Source: Chryseobacterium sp.
Lineage (GTDB): Bacteria; Bacteroidota; Bacteroidia; Flavobacteriales; Weeksellaceae
Length of the DNA: 64,000 bases
Assembly (NCBI GenBank): GCA_027492795.1
Contig: JAPUEB010000037.1
Coordinates: 1 to 64,000 of the forward strand
Reading direction: 5' to 3'
Shown: positions 1 to 9,080 of the stretch, one piece after another
Layout: every line of letters starts with the position of its first letter
Numbering within the stretch: the stretch's first letter is position 1
Notes under the pieces: model-generated
What the model was told of the DNA's origin: nothing
Databases searched by the model: none
Seen by the model: only the letters and a program-made list of their open reading frames with translations
Translations under genes and position numbers: made by a program

Positions 1-54
1 CCAAGGACTTGCTGATTATGAGTCAGCTACTCTAACCAACTGAGTTACAAGGCC
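1..54 (-). tRNA. tRNA-Met (CAT), 3' end outside the window
   Basis: Reverse-complement reading begins GGCCTTGTAACTCAG at base 54 and gives a D arm followed by an anticodon arm CTGAC-TCATAAT-CAG with anticodon CAT. The 3' part (T arm and acceptor 3' strand) is cut by the window edge, so the acceptor stem cannot be checked. The D-loop sequence and the lack of initiator-type features suggest the elongator tRNA-Met, but this is inference. Confidence 0.85.
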
Positions 55-128
55 AACTTGTATTTTTGAAAATATAAGTTTCAATTGGGTGTGCAAAAAT
101 AGTGTTTTTTCTAAAAAATCAAAACTTT

Positions 129-527
129 TTATCGCTTTTCCTGGCAAAGTTCCACCAAAACTCCATTTGTAGATTTTGGATGAAGAAAAACAACCAATTT
201 ATTATCCGCTCCTTCCTTTGGTTCTTCGGAGATAAAAACAAAGCCTTCATACTTTAGCCTTTCTACTTCCGACTTGATGTCTTCTACGCCAAAAGCGATG
301 TGATGAATGCCTTCGCCTTTCTTTTCTATAAATTTTGCAATGGGACTTTCAGGATTGGTTGCTTCTAAAAGCTCAATTTTACTATCACCAACCTTATAAA
401 ATGATGTGGTAACTCCTTCCCTTTCCACAGCTTCCTGCTTATAATTTTCTTTGCCCAAAAGTTTTGAAAACAAATCATCAGAAATTCCCAACGATTTTAC
501 GGCAATGCCGAGATGTTCAATTTTCAT
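129..527 (-). CDS. mce: Methylmalonyl-CoA epimerase (VOC/glyoxalase fold)
   Basis: The 132-residue protein matches the usual length of methylmalonyl-CoA epimerase, which interconverts the (R) and (S) forms of methylmalonyl-CoA in propionate metabolism. The N-terminal KIEHLGIAV places a metal-ligand histidine at residue 5. A second histidine lies in GIHHIAFGV (75-76), and the C-terminal LVELCQ supplies a glutamate near residue 126, as in the VOC superfamily. It starts with ATG. The neighbouring genes are not in the same pathway. A different VOC-family enzyme cannot be excluded, but the motif spacing is typical of this enzyme. Confidence 0.9.
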   Translation of the reverse strand: MKIEHLGIAVKSLGISDDLFSKLLGKENYKQEAVEREGVTTSFYKVGDSKIELLEATNPESPIAKFIEKKGEGIHHIAFGVEDIKSEVERLKYEGFVFISEEPKEGADNKLVVFLHPKSTNGVLVELCQEKR

Positions 528-553
528 AAATATTTTTTAATAGATTTTTTAAA

Positions 554-588
554 CTTCCATCTTCCGGCTTCTATCTTCCGGCTTTCTC
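554..588. repeat. Heptad tandem array (cttccgg family), 5 units
   Basis: Five exact 7-base units, cttccat, cttccgg, cttctat, cttccgg and ctttctc, run without interruption in the gap between the divergent mce and rbfA genes. It is one of many period-7 arrays in this window. Confidence 0.75.
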
Positions 589-600
589 AAACAAAAATAC

Positions 601-608
601 TAAATTTG
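601..608 (+). promoter_or_regulatory. -7 box TAAATTTG upstream of rbfA
   Basis: TAAATTTG matches the Bacteroidota sigma-factor -7 consensus TAnnTTTG. The rbfA ATG lies only 4 bases after it, so the transcript would start at or very near the start codon (leaderless). No good -33 TTTG box is visible at the usual spacing. Confidence 0.55.
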
Positions 609-612
609 CGGC

Positions 613-975
613 ATGAACGAAAGCAACAGACAAAGAAAAGTAGCCCAAATAATACAGGAAGATTTTGCAGAACTTTTTCGCAAACAGTCTTCGGAGAGCA
701 AACAGAATATTCTAATTACTGTTTCTGATGTAAAAGTAACAGCAGATCTTAGTATCGCTAAACTTTACCTCAGCATTTTCCCTGCAGAATACCGTAAACA
801 AGTGATGAGGGAAATAGAGGAAAACAAATCCCAATACCGCAATTTCATTGGACAAAAAATGGCGAAACAGGTTAGAATCATACCCGAACTCCAATTTTAT
901 TTGGACACTTCTTTAGATGATGTGGAAAAAATAGAAAAAGAATTGCGCGGCGAAGGTGATAATCCAATTTTATAA
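613..975 (+). CDS. rbfA: 30S ribosome-binding factor A
   Basis: The 120-residue protein has the RbfA layout. The N-terminal NESNRQRKVAQIIQEDFAEL helix is followed by the ILITVSDVKVTADLSIAKLYLSIFP strand region and a C-terminal QVRIIPELQFYLDTSLDDVEKIE segment, the single KH-like domain of the family. RbfA binds the immature 30S subunit and assists late 16S rRNA maturation. The ATG lies 4 bases downstream of a TAAATTTG promoter box. The LolC/E-like permease follows 21 bases after the stop and is probably co-transcribed. Confidence 0.93.
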   Translation: MNESNRQRKVAQIIQEDFAELFRKQSSESKQNILITVSDVKVTADLSIAKLYLSIFPAEYRKQVMREIEENKSQYRNFIGQKMAKQVRIIPELQFYLDTSLDDVEKIEKELRGEGDNPIL

Positions 976-996
976 AAATTAATTGGTACCAAAATC

Positions 997-2202
997 TTGA
1001 AAAACACCCCATTTTATATCGCTTCAAGATATCTGACTGCCGAAAAAGGCAGCACAGCAGTTACCTTTATCACTTGGTTGGCCGCTATCGCTATGATGGT
1101 TGCCGTGGCAGCAATGTTTATCATTATTTCTGTATTTTCCGGTTTGGAAGACCTTAATCGAGAAATGATCAGCAATCTGCATGCAGATCTTACTATTAAA
1201 AGCAAAGAGGGAAAGACGCTGAAAGACGTGCAAAACATTGAGGACAAACTGAACAAACAAAATCAAATCGCGGCCTATTCTAAGGTTATTGAAGAAAAAG
1301 TTTATCTGGAATACTCTGGAAAAGGAGATATTGCATTCCTTCGAGGTGTAGATGAGAATTATACCCGAGTAAACCCGATACAAAAAGCAGTATTTTTCGG
1401 TTCTTACCCTAGTTTTAAGTATTCCAACGAGGTACTTATGGAAAATCTGATGAGCAACCGCTTGTCCGTTCCTGTGGGTGAGGGAGCTGACTTTGTTACG
1501 ATTTTCATGCCGAAAGCTGGAACCGGCCTCATCAACAAAGAAGAAGATATTTTTAATAAAAAGGAAATTTATGTAACCGGTGTATTTCCCGGGAACGAGC
1601 AAATGAATAACTACATCATTGGGCCTATAGAACTTTCCCAGCAGCTTCTTCAACTTCCAAAAAATTCTGCCTACCAAGTTGTAGTGAAATTAAAAAAACC
1701 CGAGGAGGCAGAAAACGTGAAGAAAATTCTAAACGAACAACTCAAAAACCAATACACCATATCCACTAAAAAAGAAGAAAATGCCGCATTTTGGAAAATG
1801 ATTAACATAGAAAAACTATTCATTTACCTTATCTTCGCTCTCGTCATCTTCATCACGACGTTCAATCTTGCAGGCGCCATCATCATTTTACAGCTGGACA
1901 AGAAAGACCAGGCTAAATCGTTAATCTCACTCGGTTTCCCAATTAAGGATTTGCGAAAAACCTATTTCTATACAGGGATGTTGATTGTAATTAGTGGAAT
2001 TATCTCGGGTTTAGCAATAGGTACCATTATTTGTTTTGTACAATTAAAAACAAGTTTTTTCAAAGCCAACGAAACCCTCCCATTTCCCGTGAGAATAGAG
2101 CCGCTGAACTATCTTTGGGTTATAATTACTGCAGCTGGTTTTGGTTTATTGGTTTCCTGGTTTTTTTCTAAAATCAACAGACTATATCTTACAAAAAATT
2201 AA
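997..2202 (+). CDS. ABC transporter permease, LolC/LolE (FtsX) family
   Basis: This 401-residue inner-membrane protein has one N-terminal transmembrane helix (about residues 25-48), a large periplasmic domain (about 50-265) and three C-terminal helices of the FtsX fold (about 270-395). That is the LolC/LolE layout, which extracts lipoproteins for transport to the outer membrane. The start is TTG: the KNTPFYIASRYL segment typical of the family begins right after it and no ATG fits. No partner ATPase gene lies nearby. A general MacB-like permease role cannot be excluded. Confidence 0.85.
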   Translation: MKNTPFYIASRYLTAEKGSTAVTFITWLAAIAMMVAVAAMFIIISVFSGLEDLNREMISNLHADLTIKSKEGKTLKDVQNIEDKLNKQNQIAAYSKVIEEKVYLEYSGKGDIAFLRGVDENYTRVNPIQKAVFFGSYPSFKYSNEVLMENLMSNRLSVPVGEGADFVTIFMPKAGTGLINKEEDIFNKKEIYVTGVFPGNEQMNNYIIGPIELSQQLLQLPKNSAYQVVVKLKKPEEAENVKKILNEQLKNQYTISTKKEENAAFWKMINIEKLFIYLIFALVIFITTFNLAGAIIILQLDKKDQAKSLISLGFPIKDLRKTYFYTGMLIVISGIISGLAIGTIICFVQLKTSFFKANETLPFPVRIEPLNYLWVIITAAGFGLLVSWFFSKINRLYLTKN

Positions 2203-2204
2203 TT

Positions 2205-2221
2205 GGCATTTAATGCCTTTT
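2205..2221 (+). terminator. Weak hairpin after the LolC/E-like gene
   Basis: A 5-bp GGCAT/ATGCC stem with a 3-base loop is followed by four T. It starts 2 bases after the stop codon. It is short, so the terminator call is tentative. Confidence 0.3.
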
Positions 2222-2287
2222 CAAATTTGTTAAAATAAACATTATTTTATCCCAACCCTAAACGAAGCAAATTATGGGTCATTTAAA

Positions 2288-2327
2288 AGATTTTTTACAT
2301 TTTTTAGGGTTGAAGAAAAGAAAATCT
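2288..2327. repeat. CCCTAAA-type core with inverted arms
   Basis: A core reading TTTTAGGGTTGAAG (complement of the CCCTAAA family) is enclosed by AGATTTT/AAAATCT arms. A second core, CCCAACCCTAAA, lies about 40 bases upstream (around 2252-2264). See the fuller copies at 6010-6063 and 26424-26573. Confidence 0.5.
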
Positions 2328-2423
2328 CCAATACCTCTTTAAAAATAAAAAATTTATAAAGGCTCTAATACAGTTGGTTTGTTTTTTTAGTAATTTTACA
2401 CCCAAATTTTTATTTTAAAAATA

Positions 2424-4199
2424 ATGAAAAAGATTCTTACACTTTTATTCATAAATATAGCATTGCTTGCATTGGCACAACCTTCCGCAACATACTATAA
2501 TGGAACTGCGGGTCTTACGGGCGCCGCTTTGAAAACCAAACTATTCCAAATCATTAGCACAGGTACAACAGATAATGGCTACAGCGCACTTTGGACTGGA
2601 TATGCTACTACGGACCGAGATTATTTTTATGAGAATGACGGAACAATTTTAGACATTTATTCCGAAAACGCGGCAGGAACAGACCCTTATAGTTACACTT
2701 ATGCAACCAACCAATGTAGCGGAAGCACTCCAACTGCCGAAGGAGGTTGCTATAACCGTGAGCACATTGTTCCGCAGAGTATGTTCAACAGTGCTTCACC
2801 AATGGTAAGCGACATCCACTTTATTAGGCCTACAGATTCAAAAGTTAACGGTTGGAGAGGAGATTTCCCATTTGGCGTTGTTGCAACGGCATCTATTACC
2901 ACTCTAAATGGTTCTAAAATAGGAAGCTCTGGAACTACAGGCTATTCAGGAAGTGTTTTTGAACCCGCAAACGCTTTTAAAGGAGATGTTGCAAGAATGG
3001 TTTTTTATTTTGTAACCCGCTATGAATCTCAACTTGCAGGTTTCGGATCAAGCACAATGCTAAGCGGATCAGCGTTTCCTGGTTTGACGAACTGGGAGCT
3101 TCAGCAATTACTTGCCTGGAACAATAATGACCCTGTTTCGCCAGCAGAAATCGCCAGAAACAACGCATCCTACACATTTCAGGGAAATAGAAATCCCTTT
3201 ATCGACAATCCACAATGGGCAAACGATATCTGGGGAACGCCCGATACCACAGCTCCCACTGCTCCTACAGCACTTACTTCCACAGGAACTACATCCAACA
3301 CCGTTTCACTAAGCTGGACAGCAGCAACGGATAATGTGGGAGTTGCAGCTTATGATATCTATGTAAATGGTGTTTACAGCACCACCGTTACGGGGACAAC
3401 GTGTACTATTTCGGGCTTGAGCGCTTCTACAACTTACAGTTTTTACGTTATCGCAAAAGATATGGCAGGAAACGCTTCACCACAAAGCAATACTGTTTCC
3501 GCAACCACCACCACAGGTCCTTCCGGAGGAAGCTGTGGAACAGAAAATTTTGAAACAATCCCAACTGCCACCTCAAGCAGCTACAGCACAAGAACATGGA
3601 CGAATAATAATATTACGTGGACTGCAACTGATGCAAGAACCGACCAAACTATCAATAATAAAGCAATTACGGTAAGAAATGGAAATCTCACTTCCTCATC
3701 CATTACGGGCGGAATCAGCTCTATCACGGTAACCACTCAGCTGAAATTTGCAGGATCATCCTCTAATCTAAACTTGGAAATCAATGGCGTAAATGTAGGG
3801 GCAATTCCTTATAGCGCCACCACAACCACAACAACAATCAGCAATCTAAATGTAACAGGAAATGTGGTCATCAAACTTATTCAGCCCACTACAGATAACC
3901 GCGTCGCAATTGATGATATTTCATGGACTTGCTACACACTGGGAACTTCTGAAACCAAATTTTCCAATACGGTTTCAATCTATCCAAACCCTGTTACCAA
4001 CGGTGAAATTTTTGTGAAAGGAAAAGATTTGAACAATATAAAATCTGCAACAATTTACACTTTGGAAGGAAGAAAAGTACTTACCATACAAAATCCTTTC
4101 AAAAATGGAAACAAAATTTCAACAGGAAAATTGCCAAACGGAATGTACATCCTAAATGCAGGCAATATTTCAGAAAAATTCATCATCAAAAACAATTAA
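2424..4199 (+). CDS. Secreted endonuclease I family nuclease with fibronectin III and T9SS sorting domain
   Basis: The 591-residue protein starts with a signal peptide ending near LALAQ (residue 19). An endonuclease I (PF04231-type, His-Me finger) domain follows, with the diagnostic NREHIVPQSMF at about 111-121 and DIHFIRPTD shortly after. A fibronectin type III domain lies at about 273-360, then a beta-rich domain of unknown role. The last 80 residues (YPNPVTNGEIFVKG... FIIKNN) form a T9SS sorting domain, so the enzyme is exported across the outer membrane. It probably degrades extracellular nucleic acid. A strong terminator follows the stop. Confidence 0.9.
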   Translation: MKKILTLLFINIALLALAQPSATYYNGTAGLTGAALKTKLFQIISTGTTDNGYSALWTGYATTDRDYFYENDGTILDIYSENAAGTDPYSYTYATNQCSGSTPTAEGGCYNREHIVPQSMFNSASPMVSDIHFIRPTDSKVNGWRGDFPFGVVATASITTLNGSKIGSSGTTGYSGSVFEPANAFKGDVARMVFYFVTRYESQLAGFGSSTMLSGSAFPGLTNWELQQLLAWNNNDPVSPAEIARNNASYTFQGNRNPFIDNPQWANDIWGTPDTTAPTAPTALTSTGTTSNTVSLSWTAATDNVGVAAYDIYVNGVYSTTVTGTTCTISGLSASTTYSFYVIAKDMAGNASPQSNTVSATTTTGPSGGSCGTENFETIPTATSSSYSTRTWTNNNITWTATDARTDQTINNKAITVRNGNLTSSSITGGISSITVTTQLKFAGSSSNLNLEINGVNVGAIPYSATTTTTTISNLNVTGNVVIKLIQPTTDNRVAIDDISWTCYTLGTSETKFSNTVSIYPNPVTNGEIFVKGKDLNNIKSATIYTLEGRKVLTIQNPFKNGNKISTGKLPNGMYILNAGNISEKFIIKNN

Positions 4200-4221
4200 A
4201 ACTATTTAAAATAGTATAAAA

Positions 4222-4248
4222 GGCCGGAGATTTCTTCGGTCTTTTTTT
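4222..4248 (+). terminator. Rho-independent terminator after the endonuclease gene
   Basis: An 8-bp stem GGCCGGAG/CTTCGGTC (two G-T pairs) with loop ATTT is followed by seven T. It lies 22 bases after the stop codon at 4199. Confidence 0.85.
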
Positions 4249-4249
4249 G

Positions 4250-4257
4250 TAAATTTG
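4250..4257 (+). promoter_or_regulatory. -7 box TAAATTTG upstream of ftcD
   Basis: TAAATTTG begins 1 base after the terminator T-run and 42 bases before the ftcD ATG, giving a leader of about 28 bases. The -33 box is not clear because the terminator hairpin occupies that position. Confidence 0.5.
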
Positions 4258-4291
4258 AAGAAGTAAAAATTCCAAAAAAACTCTTCTTATA

Positions 4292-5971
4292 ATGCAACAA
4301 ATCATCGAATGCGTTCCCAATTTCAGTGAAGGAAACGACCTGAATATCATCAACCAAATTACCGCAGAAATAGAAACCGTAGAAGGCGTAAGACTTCTGA
4401 ATGTAGATCCCGGAAAAGCCACCAACAGAACCGTTGTAACTTTCGCCGGAACTCCTGAAGCCGTAATAGAAGCCGCGTTTCGTTCCATAAAAAAAGCCGG
4501 AGAACTCATTGATATGAGCAAACACAAAGGCGAACATCCGAGAATGGGCGCTACAGATGTTTGTCCTTTGATTCCGCTTTCCAATATTTCTTTGGAAGAA
4601 ACCGCAAAATACGCTCAAAAACTGGCAAAACGCGTCGGAGAAGAACTGCAAATTCCGGTTTATCTCTATGAAGCTGCGCAAACAGATAAATCGCGAAACA
4701 ATCTTTCGATTATCCGAGCCGGTGAATACGAAGGATTTTTCAAAAAAATAAAAGAACCACAATGGAAGCCTGATTTCGGACCTGCAGAATTTGATGCGAA
4801 ACGCGGCGGAACCGTTATTGGGGCAAGAGATTTTCTCGTTGCCTATAATGTAAATCTGAACACCACTTCTACTCGACGTGCAAACGCAATCGCTTTTGAC
4901 GTGCGCGAAGCCGGAAGAACAAAAATATTGAACGGCGAACCCGTTTTAGACGAAAACGGTGAAAAAATAACCATTCCCGGAAGTTTGAAACACGTAAAAG
5001 CCATCGGATGGTACATCGATGAGTACGGAATTGCCCAAATTTCCATGAATCTCACCAATATCAACGAAACTCCTATGCACATTGCTTTCGATGAAACCTG
5101 CGAAAAAGCAAATGCGAGAGGAATTCGCGTTACGGGAAGTGAATTGGTAGGTCTTATTCCGCTGAAAGCTATGACTGATGCCGGAAAATATTTTCTAAAA
5201 AAACAAAAACGTTCCGTAGGAGTTTCTGAAAAAGAGCTTATTAAAATTGCCATCAAATCTTTAGGCTTGGATGAATTAACACCTTTCAACCCAGAAGAAA
5301 GAATCATAGAATATATGCTACAGGAAAAATCTGAAACCAAACTCATCCGCATGACACTTTCAGATTTTGCCGACGAAACCGCCAGTGAAAGTCCGGCTCC
5401 GGGTGGAGGCTCCATTTCCGCCTATGTAGGAAGTTTGGGTGCGTCGCTTTCTACAATGGTTGCCAATCTTTCTTCCCATAAAAAAGGTTGGGACAAACGT
5501 TGGGAAGAGTTCAGTAATTGGGCAGAAAAAGGTGAATTTTACAAAGATCAACTGCTAAAATTGGTGGATGCAGATACCGCAGCTTTCAACAAAATTATGG
5601 ATGCTTTCGGATTACCAAAAAGCACTCCCGAAGAGAAAAAAGCAAGAAGTAAAGCGATACAGGATGCTACAAAATTTGCCATAGAAATCCCTTTTAAAGT
5701 AATGGAAACCGCCTTCGAAAGTATGCAGGTTGCAAAAGCCATGGCTGAATTTGGAAACCCAAATTCCGTTTCCGATGCCGGTGTTGGCGCATTGTGTGGA
5801 AGAGCCGCCATTCGCGGAGCTTTTATGAACGTGAAAATAAATGCTGCTTCCTACAAAGACAAAAATTATGTTGAAGAAATCATCGAAAAAGGTGGAAAAA
5901 TAGAGCAAGAAGCCGAGCTTCTGGAGAATGAAATTGTAAAAATTGTAAACCAGAAAATTTCGGAAGGATAA
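4292..5971 (+). CDS. ftcD: Bifunctional glutamate formimidoyltransferase / formimidoyltetrahydrofolate cyclodeaminase
   Basis: The 559-residue protein matches the fused FTCD enzyme of histidine degradation. The N-terminal transferase starts QQIIECVPNFSEGND and continues through GEHPRMGATDVCPLIP. The second transferase subdomain spans about 180-325. The cyclodeaminase domain (about 350-540) begins at MTLSDFADETASESPAPGGGSISA, followed by a helical bundle with DADTAAFNKIMDAF. It moves the formimino group of formimidoylglutamate to tetrahydrofolate, then releases ammonia to give 5,10-methenyl-THF. No other hut genes are in the window. Confidence 0.93.
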   Translation: MQQIIECVPNFSEGNDLNIINQITAEIETVEGVRLLNVDPGKATNRTVVTFAGTPEAVIEAAFRSIKKAGELIDMSKHKGEHPRMGATDVCPLIPLSNISLEETAKYAQKLAKRVGEELQIPVYLYEAAQTDKSRNNLSIIRAGEYEGFFKKIKEPQWKPDFGPAEFDAKRGGTVIGARDFLVAYNVNLNTTSTRRANAIAFDVREAGRTKILNGEPVLDENGEKITIPGSLKHVKAIGWYIDEYGIAQISMNLTNINETPMHIAFDETCEKANARGIRVTGSELVGLIPLKAMTDAGKYFLKKQKRSVGVSEKELIKIAIKSLGLDELTPFNPEERIIEYMLQEKSETKLIRMTLSDFADETASESPAPGGGSISAYVGSLGASLSTMVANLSSHKKGWDKRWEEFSNWAEKGEFYKDQLLKLVDADTAAFNKIMDAFGLPKSTPEEKKARSKAIQDATKFAIEIPFKVMETAFESMQVAKAMAEFGNPNSVSDAGVGALCGRAAIRGAFMNVKINAASYKDKNYVEEIIEKGGKIEQEAELLENEIVKIVNQKISEG

Positions 5972-6009
5972 AATCTGTATCAATTTTATAAAAACTGAAA
6001 TTTATATAA

Positions 6010-6063
6010 AAAATCATCACAATTACACCCTTTAGGATTGGGGAAATTAATTTTGACGATTTT
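6010..6063. repeat. CCCTTTAGG core with locus-specific inverted arms
   Basis: A core reading ACACCCTTTAGGATTGGGG is flanked by 15-base arms at 6010-6024 and 6049-6063 that are complementary at 13 of 15 positions. The arms share no sequence with those of the copies at 26424-26573, although the core is the same. Confidence 0.65.
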
Positions 6064-6087
6064 TAAAACACTAATATTCATTAGAAA

Positions 6088-6137
6088 GCGTGCGGAGCAC
6101 GCCACATTGTTTACCTCATGCGACTTGTCGCTTGAGG
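6088..6137. repeat. Two small palindromes upstream of aroE
   Basis: GCGTGC-GGA-GCACGC (6088-6102) and CCTCA-T-GCGAC-TT-GTCGC-T-TGAGG (6114-6137) are adjacent hairpins. They resemble REP-type units (compare 54482-54544). The aroE gene starts 22 bases further on. Confidence 0.6.
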
Positions 6138-6159
6138 ATTGAGTAAAAAAGACTTAAAT

Positions 6160-6888
6160 ATGTCGCAACAAAAAAAATTCGGATTATTGGGGAAAAATAT
6201 TTCTTACAGTTTTTCAAAAAAATATTTTACTGAAAAATTTCAAAAACTAATGCTTCAAAATCATTACTACGAAGTTTTTGACGTTGATAATCTAAAAAAT
6301 ATAGAGCAGATTCTAAATACCGAAAATCTTATCGGACTCAACGTTACAATACCCTACAAACAGGAAATAATTCCTTTTTTGGATGAACTAAGCGAGGAAG
6401 CCGGAAAAATTGGCGCCGTAAACTGCATACTGATAAAAAACGGAAAAAAAATTGGCTATAATACAGACGCAGCAGGTTTTGAAAAAAGCTTAAATTTAAT
6501 GAAAAGAAAGCAGCACAATTCAGCGTTAATTCTAGGTGACGGCGGTGCGGCAAAAGCGGTGAAATATGTTTTGGACAAACAAAATATTCCAAATAAAACC
6601 GTTTCCAGAAAATCCGAACTAAATTTTGAGAATCTTACCAACGAAGTAGTTTCAGAAAACAAAATCATCGTTCAATGTACACCAGTAGGGACTTTTCCGG
6701 ATGAAAATGATTGCTTAAAATTCCCCTTTGAAGCACTTTCGGATCAACATTTAATTATCGACCTCATCTACAATCCAAACTACACCACTTTTATAAAAAA
6801 AGCTGCCGAAAAAGGCGCAAAAACCATGAACGGATTTTTTATGCTGGAACAACAGGCTGAAGAAGCTTGGAAAATTTGGAACAGCTGA
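6160..6888 (+). CDS. aroE: Shikimate dehydrogenase
   Basis: The 242-residue protein reduces 3-dehydroshikimate to shikimate with NADPH in aromatic amino acid synthesis. KKFGLLGKNISYSFS is the usual N-terminal substrate-binding segment. NVTIPYKQ carries the catalytic lysine (about residue 67) and YNTDAAGF the aspartate partner (about 103). ILGDGGAAKAV is the nucleotide-binding loop, GDGGA where GAGGA is usual. I chose the ATG at 6160. An in-frame TTG at 6139 lies at the edge of the upstream palindromic repeat and would add seven poorly conserved residues. Confidence 0.9.
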   Translation: MSQQKKFGLLGKNISYSFSKKYFTEKFQKLMLQNHYYEVFDVDNLKNIEQILNTENLIGLNVTIPYKQEIIPFLDELSEEAGKIGAVNCILIKNGKKIGYNTDAAGFEKSLNLMKRKQHNSALILGDGGAAKAVKYVLDKQNIPNKTVSRKSELNFENLTNEVVSENKIIVQCTPVGTFPDENDCLKFPFEALSDQHLIIDLIYNPNYTTFIKKAAEKGAKTMNGFFMLEQQAEEAWKIWNS

Positions 6889-7037
6889 TATTGAAAACTA
6901 AAATCAAGATTTGAAGATCAATCAAAACTTTTTAACTTTGAAATTATTTCGCACCAAGAAAATTTGATTATATTTATTGCGAAATTCGCAGACGAACTAT
7001 TGTGTTTGCAACTATTGATTAATTTTTATCAAAAAAA

Positions 7038-9068
7038 ATGGCTATGATTACGGAACAACCAAACTCCGGCAACGAAGAATTGAAACCACAAAATGAAGAG
7101 CAGCTACAGGAAACACCTGAAAACCAAGCTGATGTGGACACTCAAAAATCTGTAGAACCTTCTCCAGAAGAGAAAGTGCTATCCGAAGTGGATGAAAACA
7201 AAGAAGAAATTTTAACACAGGAAATTGTGGAAACCCCTGTAGAAGAACCTCTTGCCGAAAGTGAGCAAAACGTGGAGGAAAATCAGGAAAGCATCCATAC
7301 GCAAAAGCCATTTGAAATTCCTGAAGAAAAAGTGCTTTCGGAAGTTGATAGAGAAGAAGCCGAAGAACATGATGATGAAACCCATGAAAACTTGCAGGAT
7401 GAACTTGCAGGATTAAGCATCGCCCAGATTTTGGAAAAGATGGAAAAAATCATCAATACCGAAAACGCAGGTGCGCAATACAAAACTTTCAACCATCTTC
7501 GGGATGAAGCCACAAGACACATTCAGGAGGAAACTGAAGACAAGAAATCTGAGTTTTTAGGAGCAGGAAATCTGGAAGAAAATTTCAGCTTCGAACATCC
7601 TTCCATCGGAAAACTTGCAGGTTTGATGACGATTTTCAAAGAAAAACAGGATCAATATCATAAAGAACAGGAGGCTGAACATGGCAAAAACCTCGAAAAC
7701 CGCCAGAAAATCATCGACCGACTGAAAAATCTTTACACCCATTCCGAAGCGGGAACCAATTTCTTTAAAGAAATTCGTGAAATAAAGCAGGATTGGAGCA
7801 ATGCAGGACAAGTTGCAAAAGCAGAATTTAAACTTTTGAACAATAATTATTTCCACCATTTGAACCAGTTTTATCAAATGTTGGATATGAATAAGGAGTA
7901 TCTGGAGCAGGAACACACCCACAATTTGGAAAAACGCCAACACATAATAGAACGCGCCAAAGAGCTGGAAAACGAACCTTCCGTGCAAAAAGCCTTGAAC
8001 GAGTTGCAGTTTCTTCATAAATTATGGAAAGAAGAAGCCGAACCTGTTGCCGAAGAATTCCGCGAAAAAACATGGGAAGAATTTCGTGAAATTTCTAACA
8101 AAATTCACGAAAGAAAAGCAGAGCTATCCGCACAAATTGAATCCGAGCAGAACCTGAATCTGGAAAAAAAGAATTCTATTATCGAAGAGATTAAAAAAAT
8201 CTGCACTCCAGCAAAAGAACCCAACCATAGCTATTGGCAAAACGCTATAAAAAAAGTGGAAGAACTGCGCGCAGAATTTCTGAAAACAGGCAGTGTTCCA
8301 CGAAAAATTTCCAACCAAAACTGGAATGACTTCAAACAAACTCTTCGTGCGTTCAACAATACAAAGAATGAATTCTACAAAGGGTTGAAAAGCAACCAAC
8401 AATCTAATCTGGATGAAAAGATGAAGCTCATCCAAACTGCAAAGGACAATATGAATTCCGAGGATTGGGAAACCATGGTACCCCTTTTCAAAAAACTACA
8501 GGACGACTGGAAAAAAATTGGGCACGTACCTCGAGTTATGGCCAATAAAGTTTGGGACGAATTTCGTGAAGCCTGTAACGTATTTTTCAATAACTACCGA
8601 ACCAAAAACGCTGCAGCAGGTGACAACTGGAAAGAAAACTACAAATTGAAAAAATCACTTTTGGAAGAACTTAAGGCTGTTACTGATTCTGAAGGTAGCG
8701 TAGAAAAAATAGAACAGATAAAGACGGATTGGAACAATATTGGTAAAGTACCAAGGGATAAAATGCACATCAATTCCGAGTTCAATAAATTGTTGAGAGA
8801 AAAAATGAAGCTTAACAAAATTCACGACTACGAATTGAAGGAAGAAGGTCTATCAGAAAACCAGCTTACGGACAAGGCGCGCAAAATAAAAAACCAAATA
8901 GCGGATTTGGAAGGCGAAATTTCAAAATTGGAAAACAATTTAGGTTTTTTCAGCAATCCGTCGAGAGAAAATCCATTACTGAAAGACACTTACGAAAATA
9001 TAGATAATAAAAAAGAACAACTGGAAACAATGAAGCAAAGTCTTCATCATATTATTTCTGGTGAATAA
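7038..9068 (+). CDS. DUF349 repeat protein
   Basis: The 676-residue acidic protein has a low-complexity, glutamate-rich N-terminus (about residues 1-110). Successive helical DUF349 repeats follow; each holds a tryptophan-centred motif such as EIKQDWSNAGQV, LKTGSVPRKISNQNWNDF, DDWKKIGHVPRVMANKVWDEF and TDWNNIGKVPRDKMH. The C-terminus (about 600-676) is a predicted coiled coil. DUF349 proteins are common in Bacteroidota and their biochemical role is not settled. There is no signal peptide, so it is probably cytoplasmic. The gene for a small secreted protein follows 12 bases after the stop. Confidence 0.85.
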   Translation: MAMITEQPNSGNEELKPQNEEQLQETPENQADVDTQKSVEPSPEEKVLSEVDENKEEILTQEIVETPVEEPLAESEQNVEENQESIHTQKPFEIPEEKVLSEVDREEAEEHDDETHENLQDELAGLSIAQILEKMEKIINTENAGAQYKTFNHLRDEATRHIQEETEDKKSEFLGAGNLEENFSFEHPSIGKLAGLMTIFKEKQDQYHKEQEAEHGKNLENRQKIIDRLKNLYTHSEAGTNFFKEIREIKQDWSNAGQVAKAEFKLLNNNYFHHLNQFYQMLDMNKEYLEQEHTHNLEKRQHIIERAKELENEPSVQKALNELQFLHKLWKEEAEPVAEEFREKTWEEFREISNKIHERKAELSAQIESEQNLNLEKKNSIIEEIKKICTPAKEPNHSYWQNAIKKVEELRAEFLKTGSVPRKISNQNWNDFKQTLRAFNNTKNEFYKGLKSNQQSNLDEKMKLIQTAKDNMNSEDWETMVPLFKKLQDDWKKIGHVPRVMANKVWDEFREACNVFFNNYRTKNAAAGDNWKENYKLKKSLLEELKAVTDSEGSVEKIEQIKTDWNNIGKVPRDKMHINSEFNKLLREKMKLNKIHDYELKEEGLSENQLTDKARKIKNQIADLEGEISKLENNLGFFSNPSRENPLLKDTYENIDNKKEQLETMKQSLHHIISGE

Positions 9069-9080
9069 AATTTAAAAAAA